Shown here: positions 41,685-50,845 of the stretch, in pieces
How the letters are laid out: each line of letters begins with the position of its first letter
How positions within the stretch are numbered: position 1 is the stretch's first letter
NCBI RefSeq assembly: GCF_000967965.1
Contig: NZ_LACC01000012.1
Location: 204,667-268,666 of the forward strand
DNA length: 64,000 bases
Direction of reading: 5' to 3'
Source: Pseudomonas fluorescens
GTDB lineage: Bacteria; Pseudomonadota; Gammaproteobacteria; Pseudomonadales; Pseudomonadaceae
Notes under the pieces: generated by a model
What the model was told of the DNA's origin: nothing
Databases searched by the model: none
What the model saw: the letters and a program-made list of their open reading frames with translations, nothing else
Made by a program: the position numbers and the translations under genes

Positions 41685-42574
41685 TGAGTGCTCATTACCA
41701 GATTTTTCACGACACCCATTATCACTACGACAGCCCGGTGTCCCTGGCCCAGCAACTGGCGCATTTGTGGCCACGGCCTTGTGCCTGGCAGCGCTGCACC
41801 GAACAGAAATTGCAGATCAGCCCCGAGCCGACCTCGCGTCGCGATGAGCTGGATGTGTTCGGCAATCCGTTGACCCGGCTGGCGTTCGAGCGTCCCCACG
41901 ATGAATTGCTGGTCAACGCCAGCCTGACCATTGAAGTGCTGCCCCGGCCTGCGTTGGACTTCAATCGGTCACCGGCTTGGGAACAGACCCGTAGCGCGCT
42001 GACCTACAGCAGCCAACCGCTGTCGCCAGAATTGCTCGAAGCCTGCCGATACCGGTTTGAATCGCCGTATGTGCATTTGAAGAAAAACTTCGTCGAGTTT
42101 TCGCAAAGCTGTTTTCCGCCCGGTCGGGCGTTGTTGCTCGGTGTGCAGGCGTTGATGGAGAAAATCTTCAGCGAGTTCACCTTCGATGCCGAAGCGACCC
42201 AGGTGGCCACACCGCTGGTGGAGGTGCTGGAGCGCCGACGCGGGGTCTGCCAGGACTTTGCCCATCTGATGCTCGCCTGCGTGCGTTCCAGAGGGTTGGC
42301 GGCGCGTTACATCAGCGGTTACCTGCTGACCCAGCCGCCACCGGGCCAGCCACGGCTGATCGGCGCTGATGCGTCCCACGCCTGGGTCTCGGTGTTTTGC
42401 CCGGTGCTGGGGTGGGTGGATTTCGATCCGACCAACAATGTGCAACCGGCGCTGGAGCACATCACCCTGGCCTGGGGCCGGGATTTTTCCGATGTGTCGC
42501 CATTGCGGGGGGTGATTCTGGGAGGGGGCAATCACGATCCGGAGGTGCGAGTCACAGTGATGCCTTTGGAGTAA
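41684..42574 (+). CDS. Transglutaminase-like cysteine peptidase
   Basis: This 296-residue cytoplasmic protein has a bacterial transglutaminase N-terminal domain (about 1-100) and a transglutaminase-like domain. The likely triad is C189 (RRGVCQDFAH), H232 (DASHAWVSVF) and D248 (GWVDFDPTNN). In ATP-grasp/alpha-E clusters this enzyme is thought to cut or transfer the ligated product. The start is coupled to the upstream gene through TGATG. Having two transglutaminase domains in one operon (the other in the DUF2126 fusion) is typical for this cluster. Confidence 0.9.
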   Translation: MSAHYQIFHDTHYHYDSPVSLAQQLAHLWPRPCAWQRCTEQKLQISPEPTSRRDELDVFGNPLTRLAFERPHDELLVNASLTIEVLPRPALDFNRSPAWEQTRSALTYSSQPLSPELLEACRYRFESPYVHLKKNFVEFSQSCFPPGRALLLGVQALMEKIFSEFTFDAEATQVATPLVEVLERRRGVCQDFAHLMLACVRSRGLAARYISGYLLTQPPPGQPRLIGADASHAWVSVFCPVLGWVDFDPTNNVQPALEHITLAWGRDFSDVSPLRGVILGGGNHDPEVRVTVMPLE

Positions 42575-42585
42575 TGAAGATCAAC

Positions 42586-42674
42586 TGTAGGAGCGAGCCT
42601 GCTCGCGATGGCGGCAGCACATTCACCATCCAGTTGACTGTCATGCCGCTATCGCGAGCAGGCTCACTCCTACA
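42586..42674. repeat. REPIN-like inverted repeat, class GTAGGAGCGAGCCTG
   Basis: TGTAGGAGCGAGCCTGCTCG at the left is mirrored by CGAGCAGGCTCACTCCTACA at the right, with a spacer of about 45 bases. It directly follows the transglutaminase gene. Confidence 0.88.
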
Positions 42675-42786
42675 GGAATTGCGGTGTTGTGGAGTCATTC
42701 GATTGGCCTGTGAGGGTCAGCAGCAAAGCTGCCAACCCTTTACACAGATCCGGTGGGCCTGATCAGGTTATCGGGCCCGGAGGTTC

Positions 42787-42966
42787 TCAGGCGTCGGGCG
42801 CCGAGTCTTTCGGTGCATCAACATCGTCTTCTGCCGCCACTTCACCCTCAGGGTTCAGTGCCGCTTCTTCAGCTGTAGCTTTCTTGCGCTGAAGCTTTTC
42901 CTCTTTCTTCTGCTCCTTGGCCAAGTCTCTCTGACGTTTGGCGAAGGAATAATTAGGTTTAGCCAT
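42787..42966 (-). CDS. Small charged hypothetical protein
   Basis: This 59-residue protein begins MAKPNYSFAKRQRDLAKEQK. It has a strongly basic N-terminal half and an acidic C-terminal half ending in DVDAPKDSAPDA. There is no signal peptide, membrane segment or known motif, and it is probably helical. ATG 42966 is preceded by AGAGGA; a longer in-frame start at 43059 overlaps the next gene and lacks such support. I have no functional assignment. Confidence 0.8.
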   Translation of the reverse strand: MAKPNYSFAKRQRDLAKEQKKEEKLQRKKATAEEAALNPEGEVAAEDDVDAPKDSAPDA

Positions 42967-43034
42967 GGGCGATCCTCTGGGGTCGAAGGTGAGGTTGAGC
43001 GGCGCATATTCTGCCCTGTATCGGTGCCGAGCCG

Positions 43035-43622
43035 TTAGTTGGGTTTTTGCTCGGCCCATTTTGGCGCTATGGAAGGTTGCCAGGCATCCAGAGCATCGAG
43101 CAGGGTTTGCGGTGATTCGCTCACTTGCAGCATGTCACGGTGCTGGCCGCGAACGAAGCCTTCGCCGACGATGTGATCAAGAAAAGACGTCAATTTGCTG
43201 TAGAAGCCATTCACTTCCAGCAAACCCAGCGGTTTGCCGTGGTAGCCGAGTTGGCCCCAGGTCCAGACTTCGAACAGCTCTTCGAGGGTGCCAAGGCCAC
43301 CGGGCAGCGCGATAAAGGCATCGCTGAGCTCGGCCATCCGGGCCTTGCGCGCGTGCATGCCATCGACGACTTCCAGGCGAGTCAGGCCGCTGTGGCCGAT
43401 TTCCTTGTCCTTGAGGCTTTGCGGGATGATGCCGATCACTTCACCGCCGGCCGCCAGGGCCGCATCGGCGACGATGCCCATCAGGCCCACGGCCCCACCG
43501 CCATACACCAGGGTCAGCTTGCGCTCGGCCAACGCCCGGCCAAGGGCCACGGCTGCTTCGCGGTAAGCTGGGTTGGTGCCGGTGCTGGCACCACAAAATA
43601 CACAAACGGATGTTAAAGACAT
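43035..43622 (-). CDS. LOG family Rossmann-fold nucleotide hydrolase
   Basis: This 195-residue protein is of the TIGR00730/LOG family. It has the signature [16 protein letters not shown] and an N-terminal VCVFCGAS, plus the nucleotide-binding glycines [11 protein letters not shown]. Family members release a free base from nucleoside 5'-monophosphates (cytokinin riboside monophosphate or AMP/GMP phosphoribohydrolases). The physiological substrate here is not known. ATG 43622 is chosen, with GGAGCAAGG just upstream; an in-frame ATG at 43634 adds four residues. Confidence 0.87.
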   Translation of the reverse strand: MSLTSVCVFCGASTGTNPAYREAAVALGRALAERKLTLVYGGGAVGLMGIVADAALAAGGEVIGIIPQSLKDKEIGHSGLTRLEVVDGMHARKARMAELSDAFIALPGGLGTLEELFEVWTWGQLGYHGKPLGLLEVNGFYSKLTSFLDHIVGEGFVRGQHRDMLQVSESPQTLLDALDAWQPSIAPKWAEQKPN

Positions 43623-43682
43623 GCCTTGCTCCATGGTCGATCAGGGCCACAGAGTAAAGGCAGGCGCACGGCACTCCAAGGG

Positions 43683-43772
43683 CTAGACTTCGTGTTCTGG
43701 GGTTTCGTATGTACCGCTGGCGCCGCAGGCGTAGGCGGCCAGCAAACTGCACAACAGGTTGTTGATCGACAT
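43683..43772 (-). CDS. Possible 29-residue small protein
   Basis: On the minus strand ATG 43772 opens a 30-codon frame ending in TAG at 43683, with TGGAG about nine bases upstream as ribosome-binding site. The peptide begins MSINNLLCSLLAAYACGASG and ends YETPEHEV. It has a hydrophobic N-terminal half with two cysteines, possibly a membrane-associated or exported microprotein, and an acidic tail. It ends 60 bases before the LOG-family start on the same strand and could be co-transcribed with it. There is no homology evidence in hand. Confidence 0.45.
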   Translation of the reverse strand: MSINNLLCSLLAAYACGASGTYETPEHEV

Positions 43773-43880
43773 GACAGACGCTCCATTTGAAGGGGGACGG
43801 CCTGATGATAGGCCCGGGCCAGACACTTGGCTGGTAGATATTTCGCATCGGTGTCATAGCGCGAAAGTTGTATACAATTT

Positions 43881-43894
43881 TTGATTCAAGTCAT
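43881..43894 (+). promoter_or_regulatory. Weak ANR/FNR-like box upstream of azurin
   Basis: TTGATTCAAGTCAT matches the left half of TTGAT-N4-ATCAA exactly, while the right half is poor (GTCAT). Azurin genes of other pseudomonads are ANR-controlled, so the site is listed as a possibility only. Confidence 0.2.
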
Positions 43895-43967
43895 ATGAAC
43901 TTGCGAAGTTTTCAGGCAGTCTTCTGTCCATTCGCGATTCTCGTTAACCCTGCCTTGGAGATTCACC

Positions 43968-44414
43968 ATGTTTGCCAAACTTGTTGCGGTATCCCTGCTG
44001 ACACTGGCCAGCAGCCAATTGATGGCTGCCGAGTGCAAGACCACCATTGACTCCACCGATCAAATGTCCTTCAGCACCAAGGCCATTGAAATCGACAAGA
44101 GCTGCAAGACGTTTACCGTGGAACTCAAGCACTCCGGCAGCTTGCCGAAGAACGTCATGGGCCATAACTGGGTGCTGAGTAAAGAAGCTGACATGCAGCC
44201 GATCGCCACCGACGGCCTGAGTGCCGGCATCGACAAGAACTACCTGAAAGAAGGCGACGCCCGCGTGATCGCCCACACCAAGATCATCGGCGCCAATGAA
44301 ACCGATTCGGTGACCTTCGACGTGTCCAAGCTGGATGCGGCTGAAAAATACGGTTTCTTCTGCTCGTTCCCGGGCCATATCTCGATGATGAAAGGCACGG
44401 TTACCCTGAAGTAA
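43968..44414 (+). CDS. azu: Azurin
   Basis: Azurin is a periplasmic type I blue copper protein that carries electrons, classically linked to denitrification and redox stress. The 148-residue precursor has a 20-residue signal peptide (ending QLMA, then AECK), leaving the standard 128-residue mature form. All copper ligands are present in mature numbering: H46 (MGHNW), C112, H117 and M121 ([10 protein letters not shown]). The C3-C26 disulfide pair is also present. The gene is monocistronic, followed by a REP pair and a terminator. Confidence 0.97.
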   Translation: MFAKLVAVSLLTLASSQLMAAECKTTIDSTDQMSFSTKAIEIDKSCKTFTVELKHSGSLPKNVMGHNWVLSKEADMQPIATDGLSAGIDKNYLKEGDARVIAHTKIIGANETDSVTFDVSKLDAAEKYGFFCSFPGHISMMKGTVTLK

Positions 44415-44436
44415 GACTGTCCACCGCGTTATCGTT

Positions 44437-44500
44437 CATCGCGAGCAGGCTCACTCCTACAGGTACTGCGCTGTCCTTGTAGGAGTGAGCCTGCTCGCGA
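44437..44500. repeat. Compact REP pair, class GTAGGAGTGAGCCTGCTCGCGA
   Basis: Two outward-facing REP units are separated by about 16 bases, the same layout as at 35581-35646. It lies between azurin and the terminator shared with nadE. Confidence 0.8.
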
Positions 44501-44536
44501 ATGGGCCATCTGCATCAACAAATGTGCTGGCCAAAG

Positions 44537-44573
44537 AAAAGCCCGCTGAGGATCACTCTTCAGCGGGCTTTTT
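44537..44573. terminator. Bidirectional terminator between azu and nadE
   Basis: AAAAGCCCGCTGA (44537-44549) pairs with TCAGCGGGCTTTTT (44560-44573). The A and T runs on both sides let it serve both the rightward azurin transcript and the leftward pncB-nadE transcript. Confidence 0.85.
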
Positions 44574-44587
44574 CATTCACTCACGCC

Positions 44588-45415
44588 TCAAGGCGCAAAT
44601 GGCATCACGCGCTTGTGATGGGTCTTGTTGTACGTATCAACAATGATCCTGAACGCCTCTTCACGCACCGAATTGCCGTGCAGGAAGGCGTCGATCTCGG
44701 CGTAGGTCACGCCGTGGGAGGCTTCGTCCGGTTTACCCGGCGACAGATCCTCAAGGTCGGCGGTCGGGACTTTTTCCACCAGGGACTCTGGCGCGCCGAA
44801 GCTGCGGGCGATGGCGCGGACCTGGTTTTTCACCAGGCCACTCAGTGGCGCCAGATCGCAGGCGCCGTCACCGAACTTGGTGAAGAAGCCCATCACCGCT
44901 TCCGCCGCGTGATCGGTGCCAATCACCAGGCCATGGGCCGCGCCGGCGATGGTGTACTGGGCGACCATGCGCATGCGCGCCTTGGTGTTGCCGAGCACGA
45001 AGTCCACCGACACTGCATGTTTGCCTTCGAAGGCTGCCACTTCATTGGCCAGGGATTTGACGGCCGGGCCGATGTTCACGGTGTGGCGCTCGTCCGGCTT
45101 GATGAAATCCACCGAAGCCTGGGCGTCGTGCTCATCGAACTGGGTTTCGTAGGGCAGGCGCACGGCGATGAATTTGTACGCGGCATCACCGCTGCGCTGG
45201 CGCAGTTCACGGACGGCCCGTTGGGCCAGCAGACCGGCGGTCAGGGAGTCGACCCCGCCACTGATGCCCAGCACCAGGGTCTTGAGCCCGGAGTTGACCA
45301 GGCAGTCCTGAATGAAGGTCACCCGCCGGGCGACTTCGACCTCAAGGGCGGCCTCGTCGGCGAATGGCGGCTGGACCTTGAGCTGTTCAGCAATCTCACG
45401 CTGTACGGCTTGCAT
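44588..45415 (-). CDS. nadE: Ammonia-dependent NAD+ synthetase
   Basis: NadE amidates nicotinic acid adenine dinucleotide to NAD+ using ammonia and ATP. The 275-residue protein is the short, ammonia-using form without a glutaminase domain. It carries the PP-loop [32 protein letters not shown] and the P2 region [17 protein letters not shown]. It follows pncB by four bases, and the pncB stop codon overlaps its ribosome-binding site (AAGGAGTGA), so the two NAD salvage genes are coupled. Confidence 0.96.
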   Translation of the reverse strand: MQAVQREIAEQLKVQPPFADEAALEVEVARRVTFIQDCLVNSGLKTLVLGISGGVDSLTAGLLAQRAVRELRQRSGDAAYKFIAVRLPYETQFDEHDAQASVDFIKPDERHTVNIGPAVKSLANEVAAFEGKHAVSVDFVLGNTKARMRMVAQYTIAGAAHGLVIGTDHAAEAVMGFFTKFGDGACDLAPLSGLVKNQVRAIARSFGAPESLVEKVPTADLEDLSPGKPDEASHGVTYAEIDAFLHGNSVREEAFRIIVDTYNKTHHKRVMPFAP

Positions 45416-45419
45416 GAAT

Positions 45420-46646
45420 TCACTCCTTGCTTGATGTACTGGAAAGGGCGGCAGGAACCTGGAAAACGTGTCGCAAGTAAGCGACGAAATTCGGGTCTTT
45501 GCAGTGCGTCTTGCCTGGCTCGTCGGATATCTTCGCCACCGGCTGGCCGTTGCAGGCGGCCATTTTAAGCACGATGCTCATCGGTTCGACACCCGGAATA
45601 TCACAGGTCAGGTTGGTGCCGATGCCGAAGCTGACATTGATCCGACCGCGCAGCGCCCGGAATATTTCCAGGCACTTGGGCAATGTCAGGCTATCGGAGA
45701 AGGTCAGCGTCTTGCTCATCGGGTCGATGCCGAGCTTGTGATAGTGGGCGATGGCTTTTTCCGCCCAGATCACCGGGTCGCCCGAGTCGTGGCGCAAACC
45801 GTCAAAAAGCTTGGCGAAAAACAGATCGAAATCGCCGAGGAAGGCATCCATGGTGATGCAGTCGGTCAGGGCAATCCCCAGCAGGCCACGGTATTCACGG
45901 ACCCAGCAATCGAGCGCGGCGATCTGGCTGTCGATCAGCCGCGGGCCGAGTTGCTGGTGCGCCATGATCCATTCGTGGGCCATGGTGCCCAGGGGTTTCA
46001 TGTCCAGCTCCCGGGACAGGTGCACGTTGCTGGTGCCGACGAAGCGTCCTGGGAAGTCGTGCTTGAGCACATTCACCACTTCTTCCTGCACGCGGTAAGA
46101 AAAACGTCGGCGTGTGCCGAAATCGGCCACCTGCAATTCGGACAATTCATCACTGCTGGCATTGGCGCTCAGCCAGTCGAACTTGCGGTAGAGCTGCTCG
46201 CGGGCCTGCTCCAGCACGACCTCGCGGTAGCGATAGCGGTTGCGCACCTCGCTGACCAGCGCCAGCAGCGGCACTTCGAACAGGATCACGTGCAGCCAGG
46301 GGCCACGCAGGCGGATAAACAGCTCACCGTTTTCGAGGCCCGTGTGGATGTAGCGCAGGTTGAAGCGAAACAACCCGAGAAAACGCAGGAAGTCCGGCTT
46401 CAGGAAGCTGATGCGCTCCAGAAAGCTCAACTGGTCGGCGCTCAGGCTCAACTCGGCCAGGCGCTCGATCTGGAATCGGATTTCCGCCAGGTACGGGCGC
46501 AAGTCCTCGCCGTTACGGCAACGAAACTCCCATTCGACTTCGACGTTCGGGTAGTTGTGCAGCACCGCCTGCATCATCGTCAGTTTGTAGAAGTCGGTGT
46601 CGAGCAGGTTCTGCACGATGCGATCGGCAAACACACTCTCGCTCAT
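45420..46646 (-). CDS. pncB: Nicotinate phosphoribosyltransferase
   Basis: PncB converts nicotinate and PRPP to nicotinate mononucleotide, the entry step of the salvage pathway completed by NadE. The 408-residue protein shows the family segments [31 protein letters not shown] and [13 protein letters not shown], with the phosphorylatable His of the family in GTMAHE. The gene leads the pncB-nadE operon. Its upstream region (46647-46761) holds no other gene. Confidence 0.96.
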   Translation of the reverse strand: MSESVFADRIVQNLLDTDFYKLTMMQAVLHNYPNVEVEWEFRCRNGEDLRPYLAEIRFQIERLAELSLSADQLSFLERISFLKPDFLRFLGLFRFNLRYIHTGLENGELFIRLRGPWLHVILFEVPLLALVSEVRNRYRYREVVLEQAREQLYRKFDWLSANASSDELSELQVADFGTRRRFSYRVQEEVVNVLKHDFPGRFVGTSNVHLSRELDMKPLGTMAHEWIMAHQQLGPRLIDSQIAALDCWVREYRGLLGIALTDCITMDAFLGDFDLFFAKLFDGLRHDSGDPVIWAEKAIAHYHKLGIDPMSKTLTFSDSLTLPKCLEIFRALRGRINVSFGIGTNLTCDIPGVEPMSIVLKMAACNGQPVAKISDEPGKTHCKDPNFVAYLRHVFQVPAALSSTSSKE

Positions 46647-46761
46647 AACGGGAATCTCCAGCGTTGCAGCAGTATTGATCAGTGGCGCTAGTGGCGCATA
46701 TCAGCGGCAGGGATTGCCAGCAATTTTTTAGACCGCAGCAGATCCCTGCAGGTGTGAGCTT

Positions 46762-46878
46762 TTGTGGCGAGGGGGCTTGCCCCCGTTCGGCTGCGCAGCA
46801 GTCGCAATAGCTCCAGCTACGAAGTTGCAAATTTTGGGGCTGCTGCGCAACCCAACGGGGGCAAGCCCCCTCGCCACA
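46762..46878. repeat. REPIN-like inverted repeat, class GTGGCGAGGGGGCTTG
   Basis: The outer arms are the same as at 24922-25042 (TTGTGGCGAGGGGGCTTGCC and its complement). The inner arms pair CTGCGCAGCAG with CTGCTGCGCA-type sequence, around a unique middle of about 40 bases. It lies between the pncB 5' end and the LysR 3' end. Confidence 0.87.
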
Positions 46879-46894
46879 GGGAAAGTGCAAGACG

Positions 46895-47806
46895 TTAGTG
46901 CTGCACCACATCCGGGCTATCAATCTGCTCCAGCATCCACTTCACAAAGTCCCGCACCTTGGGCACTTCCGCCGAGTGCTCCGGGTAGGCAAGGTAATAG
47001 GCGTCGGTGCTGGGCATTGCATGCTGCCAGGGAATGACCAGTTTGCCGTCGGCCAGTTCCTCTTCCACCAGAAACCGCGGCAGCAACGCCACGCCGCAGC
47101 CGACCTGAGCGGCACGGATGCACATATAAAAGGTTTCGAAGCGCGGGCCGTGGTAGCTGTGCTCGGTGTGGTAGCCCTGATGCTCGAACCAGTCGTGCCA
47201 GGCCTGGGGGCGGGAGGCGTTTTGCAGCAGTACCAGGTCGGACAGTTGCGTCGGATCGGTGAACGGTTGGGCAGGCAGGCTGCCCGGGGCGCATACCGGC
47301 ACCAGCTCTTCGCCGAACAGCTTCAGGCATTCGGTACCCGGTCGCGAGCCCTGGCCGAAATAGAACGCCAGGTCACTGCGACCTTGCAGCAGATCGTCGG
47401 CTTCCTGCTCGCTGCACAGGTCCAGGTGAATCGACGGATGACGCAGGCGCCAGCCTTTCAGGCGCGGCACCAGCCAGCGCGCGCCGAAGGTCGGCGGTGT
47501 CGAGACGCGTAGTACTTCTGTTTCGCCACCGTAGGAACGCAGGTAATGGGTCGACATCTCGACCTGCGTGAGGATCTTTCGTACCTCAACCAGGTACAGA
47601 TCGCCTGCCGGCGTCATCTGCAGGCGGCGGCGTACCCGGCGAAACAGCAGGTGCTGCAACAGCTCTTCGAGTTGCGCGACCTGCTTGCTCACGGCGCTTT
47701 GGGTCAGGTTCAACTCTTCGGCGGCGCGGGTGAAGCTCAAGTGCCGGGTGACGGCCTCGAAGCACTGCAACGCAGCGATCGATGGCAAGTAGCGTTTATT
47801 CAGCAT
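46895..47806 (-). CDS. LysR family transcriptional regulator (pipecolate catabolism)
   Basis: This 303-residue LysR-type regulator has an N-terminal winged helix-turn-helix (about 6-65, LQCFEAVTRHLSFTRAAEEL and QSAVSKQVAQLE) and a periplasmic-binding-like effector domain of the GcvA type (about 93-295). It is divergent from amaB across a 175-base gap, the usual layout for a regulator of its neighbour. Control of amaBA, with a lysine-pathway intermediate as inducer, is inferred from position. No symmetric T-N11-A site in the gap stands out enough to call. Confidence 0.88.
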   Translation of the reverse strand: MLNKRYLPSIAALQCFEAVTRHLSFTRAAEELNLTQSAVSKQVAQLEELLQHLLFRRVRRRLQMTPAGDLYLVEVRKILTQVEMSTHYLRSYGGETEVLRVSTPPTFGARWLVPRLKGWRLRHPSIHLDLCSEQEADDLLQGRSDLAFYFGQGSRPGTECLKLFGEELVPVCAPGSLPAQPFTDPTQLSDLVLLQNASRPQAWHDWFEHQGYHTEHSYHGPRFETFYMCIRAAQVGCGVALLPRFLVEEELADGKLVIPWQHAMPSTDAYYLAYPEHSAEVPKVRDFVKWMLEQIDSPDVVQH

Positions 47807-47981
47807 GGGCGGTCCTTGGTTCTTGTCTCTTTATTGCCAGCAATGCACAGCATGAATAAACGGAATGATATCTCTCTTAATGGTCGTTTGTTGAGTAACC
47901 TCCGGGCAGCTAAAACTACAGGTCTGATCAGCCGTGAATTTCCGGCTGCACGTGTTCTGTCTTTTGCTTGAGGAGTGACCC

Positions 47982-49472
47982 ATGGTTGCCGCATTGCTTG
48001 ATCGTCTAGGTGTGAACCCGGCCCTGTACCAGAACGGCAAAGTGCCGGTGCATTCGCCGATCGATGGCAGCAGGATCGCCGCCGTGAACTGGGAAGGCGC
48101 TGCTGAAGTCGAGCAGCACATCAGTCGCGCAGATCATGCGTTCGATCTGTGGCGCAAGGTCCCGGCACCGCGCCGTGGCGAACTGGTGCGGCAACTGGGT
48201 GACATCCTGCGTGAATACAAGGCCGATCTCGGCGAGCTGGTGTCCTGGGAGGCCGGCAAGATCACCCAGGAAGGCCTGGGTGAAGTTCAGGAAATGATCG
48301 ACATCTGCGATTTCGCCGTCGGCCTCTCCCGTCAGCTGTACGGTTTGACCATCGCCTCCGAGCGACCTGGCCACCACATGCGCGAAACCTGGCATCCGCT
48401 GGGCGTCGTCGGCGTGATCAGTGCGTTCAACTTCCCGGTCGCGGTCTGGGCCTGGAACGCCACGCTGGCGCTGGTCTGCGGCAACCCGGTGATCTGGAAA
48501 CCGTCGGAAAAGACCCCGCTGACCGCACTGGCTTGCCAGGCGCTGTTCGATCGCGTGCTGAAGAATTTCAGCGATGCGCCACCGCACCTGAGCCAGGTGA
48601 TCATTGGCGGTCGCGATGCCGGCGAAGCCCTGGTCGATGATCCGCGTGTCGCGCTGGTCAGCGCCACCGGCAGCACCCGCATGGGCCGTGAAGTGGCGCC
48701 GAAAATCGCCGCACGTTTCGCCCGCAGCATTCTGGAGCTGGGCGGCAACAACGCGATGATCCTCGGTCCAAGCGCCGATCTGGACATGGCCGTTCGCGCG
48801 ATCCTGTTCAGCGCCGTCGGCACTGCCGGTCAGCGTTGCACCACCCTGCGTCGCCTGATCGCCCATGAGTCGGTGAAAGAAGAAATCGTCACCCGCCTGA
48901 AAGCCGCGTACTCGAAAGTGCGTATCGGCCATCCGCTGGAAGGCAATCTGATCGGCCCGCTGATCGACAAGCAAAGCTTCGACAACATGCAGGATGCTCT
49001 GGAACAGGCCTTGAGCGAAGGCGGACGGGTGTTTGGCGGTGAGCGTCAGCTGCAAGACAAGTTCGCGAATGCCTACTACGTGTCGCCGGCCATCGTTGAA
49101 ATGCCGGAGCAGAGCGATGTGGTCTGCCACGAAACCTTCGCCCCGATCCTGTACGTGGTCGGCTACAGCGACTTCCAGGAAGCCCTGCGCCTGAACAACG
49201 CCGTGCCACAGGGCCTGTCCTCGTGCATCTTCACCACCGACGTGCGTGAAGCCGAGCAGTTCATGTCGGCGGTGGGCAGCGACTGCGGCATCGCCAACGT
49301 CAACATCGGCCCGAGCGGCGCGGAAATCGGCGGCGCGTTCGGTGGCGAGAAAGAAACCGGCGGTGGTCGTGAGTCCGGCTCCGATGCATGGCGCGGCTAC
49401 ATGCGCCGCCAGACCAACACCGTGAACTATTCGCTGGAGTTGCCGTTGGCGCAGGGTATTACGTTCGATTAA
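47982..49472 (+). CDS. amaB: L-piperidine-6-carboxylate dehydrogenase (AmaB)
   Basis: This is a 496-residue NAD-dependent aldehyde dehydrogenase. In the D-lysine/L-pipecolate pathway it oxidises the semialdehyde form of piperidine-6-carboxylate to 2-aminoadipate. The catalytic residues are E252 (LELGGNN) and C286 (GQRCTTLRR). The family identity comes from its resemblance to AmaB of P. putida and its pairing with an amaA-like oxidase. ATG 47982 follows a good GAGGAG. It is transcribed away from the LysR gene. An inverted repeat separates it from amaA. Confidence 0.9.
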   Translation: MVAALLDRLGVNPALYQNGKVPVHSPIDGSRIAAVNWEGAAEVEQHISRADHAFDLWRKVPAPRRGELVRQLGDILREYKADLGELVSWEAGKITQEGLGEVQEMIDICDFAVGLSRQLYGLTIASERPGHHMRETWHPLGVVGVISAFNFPVAVWAWNATLALVCGNPVIWKPSEKTPLTALACQALFDRVLKNFSDAPPHLSQVIIGGRDAGEALVDDPRVALVSATGSTRMGREVAPKIAARFARSILELGGNNAMILGPSADLDMAVRAILFSAVGTAGQRCTTLRRLIAHESVKEEIVTRLKAAYSKVRIGHPLEGNLIGPLIDKQSFDNMQDALEQALSEGGRVFGGERQLQDKFANAYYVSPAIVEMPEQSDVVCHETFAPILYVVGYSDFQEALRLNNAVPQGLSSCIFTTDVREAEQFMSAVGSDCGIANVNIGPSGAEIGGAFGGEKETGGGRESGSDAWRGYMRRQTNTVNYSLELPLAQGITFD

Positions 49473-49544
49473 GCAGCTTCAAGCTACAAGCTACAAGCTT
49501 CAAGCAAACTGGCTTGCAGCTTGTAGCTTGCGGCTTGTAGCTGC
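49473..49544. repeat. Inverted repeat, class AGCTTGCAGCTTGTAGC
   Basis: GCAGCTTCAAGCTACAAGCT on the left pairs with AGCTTGTAGCTTGCGGCTTG on the right around CAAACTGG. It is built of short CAAGCTACAAGCT-like units, differs from the GTGGGAGC and GTGGCGAGG elements, and sits immediately after the amaB stop, inside what looks like the amaBA operon. Confidence 0.75.
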
Positions 49545-49561
49545 TCCGACAGGAGCTTGCA

Positions 49562-50845
49562 ATGCCGTTACGCGAAGAGTGTCTGTGGGAAAAACTGACG
49601 CCGCAAAGGCCGGACAATTCGGCTCTCAAGGGTGAGGTTTCGGTGGATGTCTGCGTCATCGGCGCCGGGTTTACCGGTTTGTCGGCGGCGGTGCATCTGC
49701 TGGAGCAAGGCAAGACCGTTTGTGTGCTGGAGGCTCATCGCGCCGGCCATGGTGGTTCGGGGCGCAACGTCGGGCTAGTCAATGCCGGGATGTGGATTCC
49801 ACCGGACGAGATCGAAGCCGGGTTTGGCGAGGCGGTCGGCAGCCAGCTCAACCGCATGCTGGGGGCAGCGCCATCCCTGGTGTTCAGCCTTGTGGACAAG
49901 TACAACATCGATTGCCAGTTGCGTCGCGAAGGCACGCTGCACATGGCGCACAACGCCCGCGGCGAAGCCGATTTGCGCAGTCGTGAAGAACAATGGAAAC
50001 GTCGCGGTGCACCGGTGGAATTGCTCACCGGCCAGGCCTGCGAGCAAGCCACCGGCACGAAAAAAATCGCCGCAGCATTGCTCGATCGCCGCGCCGGCAC
50101 GCTCAACCCGATGGCCTACACCACGGGGCTGGCCAAAGCGGCCATCGGCCTGGGCGGTCAATTATTCGATCATTCCCCGGTCACCCGACTCGAACGACAG
50201 GGTCAGCGCTGGTCTGTGCAAACCGCCCAGGGCTCGGTCATGGCCGAGAAAGTGGTGATCGCCTCCAATGCCTACACCGAAGGTGACTGGACGGAGTTGC
50301 GGCGCAATTTCTTCCCCGGTTATTACTATCAAGTGGCTTCGGCCCCGCTGACCGAAGAAGCCGCCCGGCAAATCCTGCCCGGTGGCCAGGGTTCCTGGGA
50401 CACCCGACAGGTGCTCAGCAGTATCCGTCGAGACAAAGACGGTCGCCTGCTGCTTGGCAGTCTGGGTAATGGCAATCAGAAACCGGCCTGGTTCCTCAAG
50501 GCTTGGGCCGATAGGGTGCAGCAACATTACTTCCCTTACCTGAAACCGGTGGAGTGGGAGTGCACGTGGACCGGCTGCATCGCATTTACCCCCGATCATT
50601 TGATGCGTCTGTTCGAACCGGCGCCCGGTTTAGTGGCAGTCACCGGTTACAACGGCCGGGGCGTGACCACGGGAACGGTGGTCGGCAAGGCCTTTGCCGA
50701 TTACCTGTGTAACGGAAATCCTCAAGCGCTACCGATTCCTTTTGCGCCCATGCAGCCATTGGCCGGGGTGGGGTTGCGCAGCTGTCTGTATGAGGCGGGA
50801 TTTTCGCTGTATCACGCAGGCCAGTGCCTGCGGATCGTGATCTGA
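49562..50845 (+). CDS. amaA: L-pipecolate oxidase (AmaA)
   Basis: This is a 427-residue FAD-dependent amine oxidase of the DAO/glycine oxidase type. It has the dinucleotide-binding motif VIGAGFTGLSAAVHLLEQGK near residue 30 and a C-terminal FAD segment (VTGYNGRGVTTGT). It is proposed to oxidise L-pipecolate to piperidine-6-carboxylate, feeding AmaB. ATG 49562 follows an AGGAGC-type site. The ends of amaB and amaA are separated only by the AGCTTG repeat, so they are likely one transcript. Confidence 0.88.
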   Translation: MPLREECLWEKLTPQRPDNSALKGEVSVDVCVIGAGFTGLSAAVHLLEQGKTVCVLEAHRAGHGGSGRNVGLVNAGMWIPPDEIEAGFGEAVGSQLNRMLGAAPSLVFSLVDKYNIDCQLRREGTLHMAHNARGEADLRSREEQWKRRGAPVELLTGQACEQATGTKKIAAALLDRRAGTLNPMAYTTGLAKAAIGLGGQLFDHSPVTRLERQGQRWSVQTAQGSVMAEKVVIASNAYTEGDWTELRRNFFPGYYYQVASAPLTEEAARQILPGGQGSWDTRQVLSSIRRDKDGRLLLGSLGNGNQKPAWFLKAWADRVQQHYFPYLKPVEWECTWTGCIAFTPDHLMRLFEPAPGLVAVTGYNGRGVTTGTVVGKAFADYLCNGNPQALPIPFAPMQPLAGVGLRSCLYEAGFSLYHAGQCLRIVI

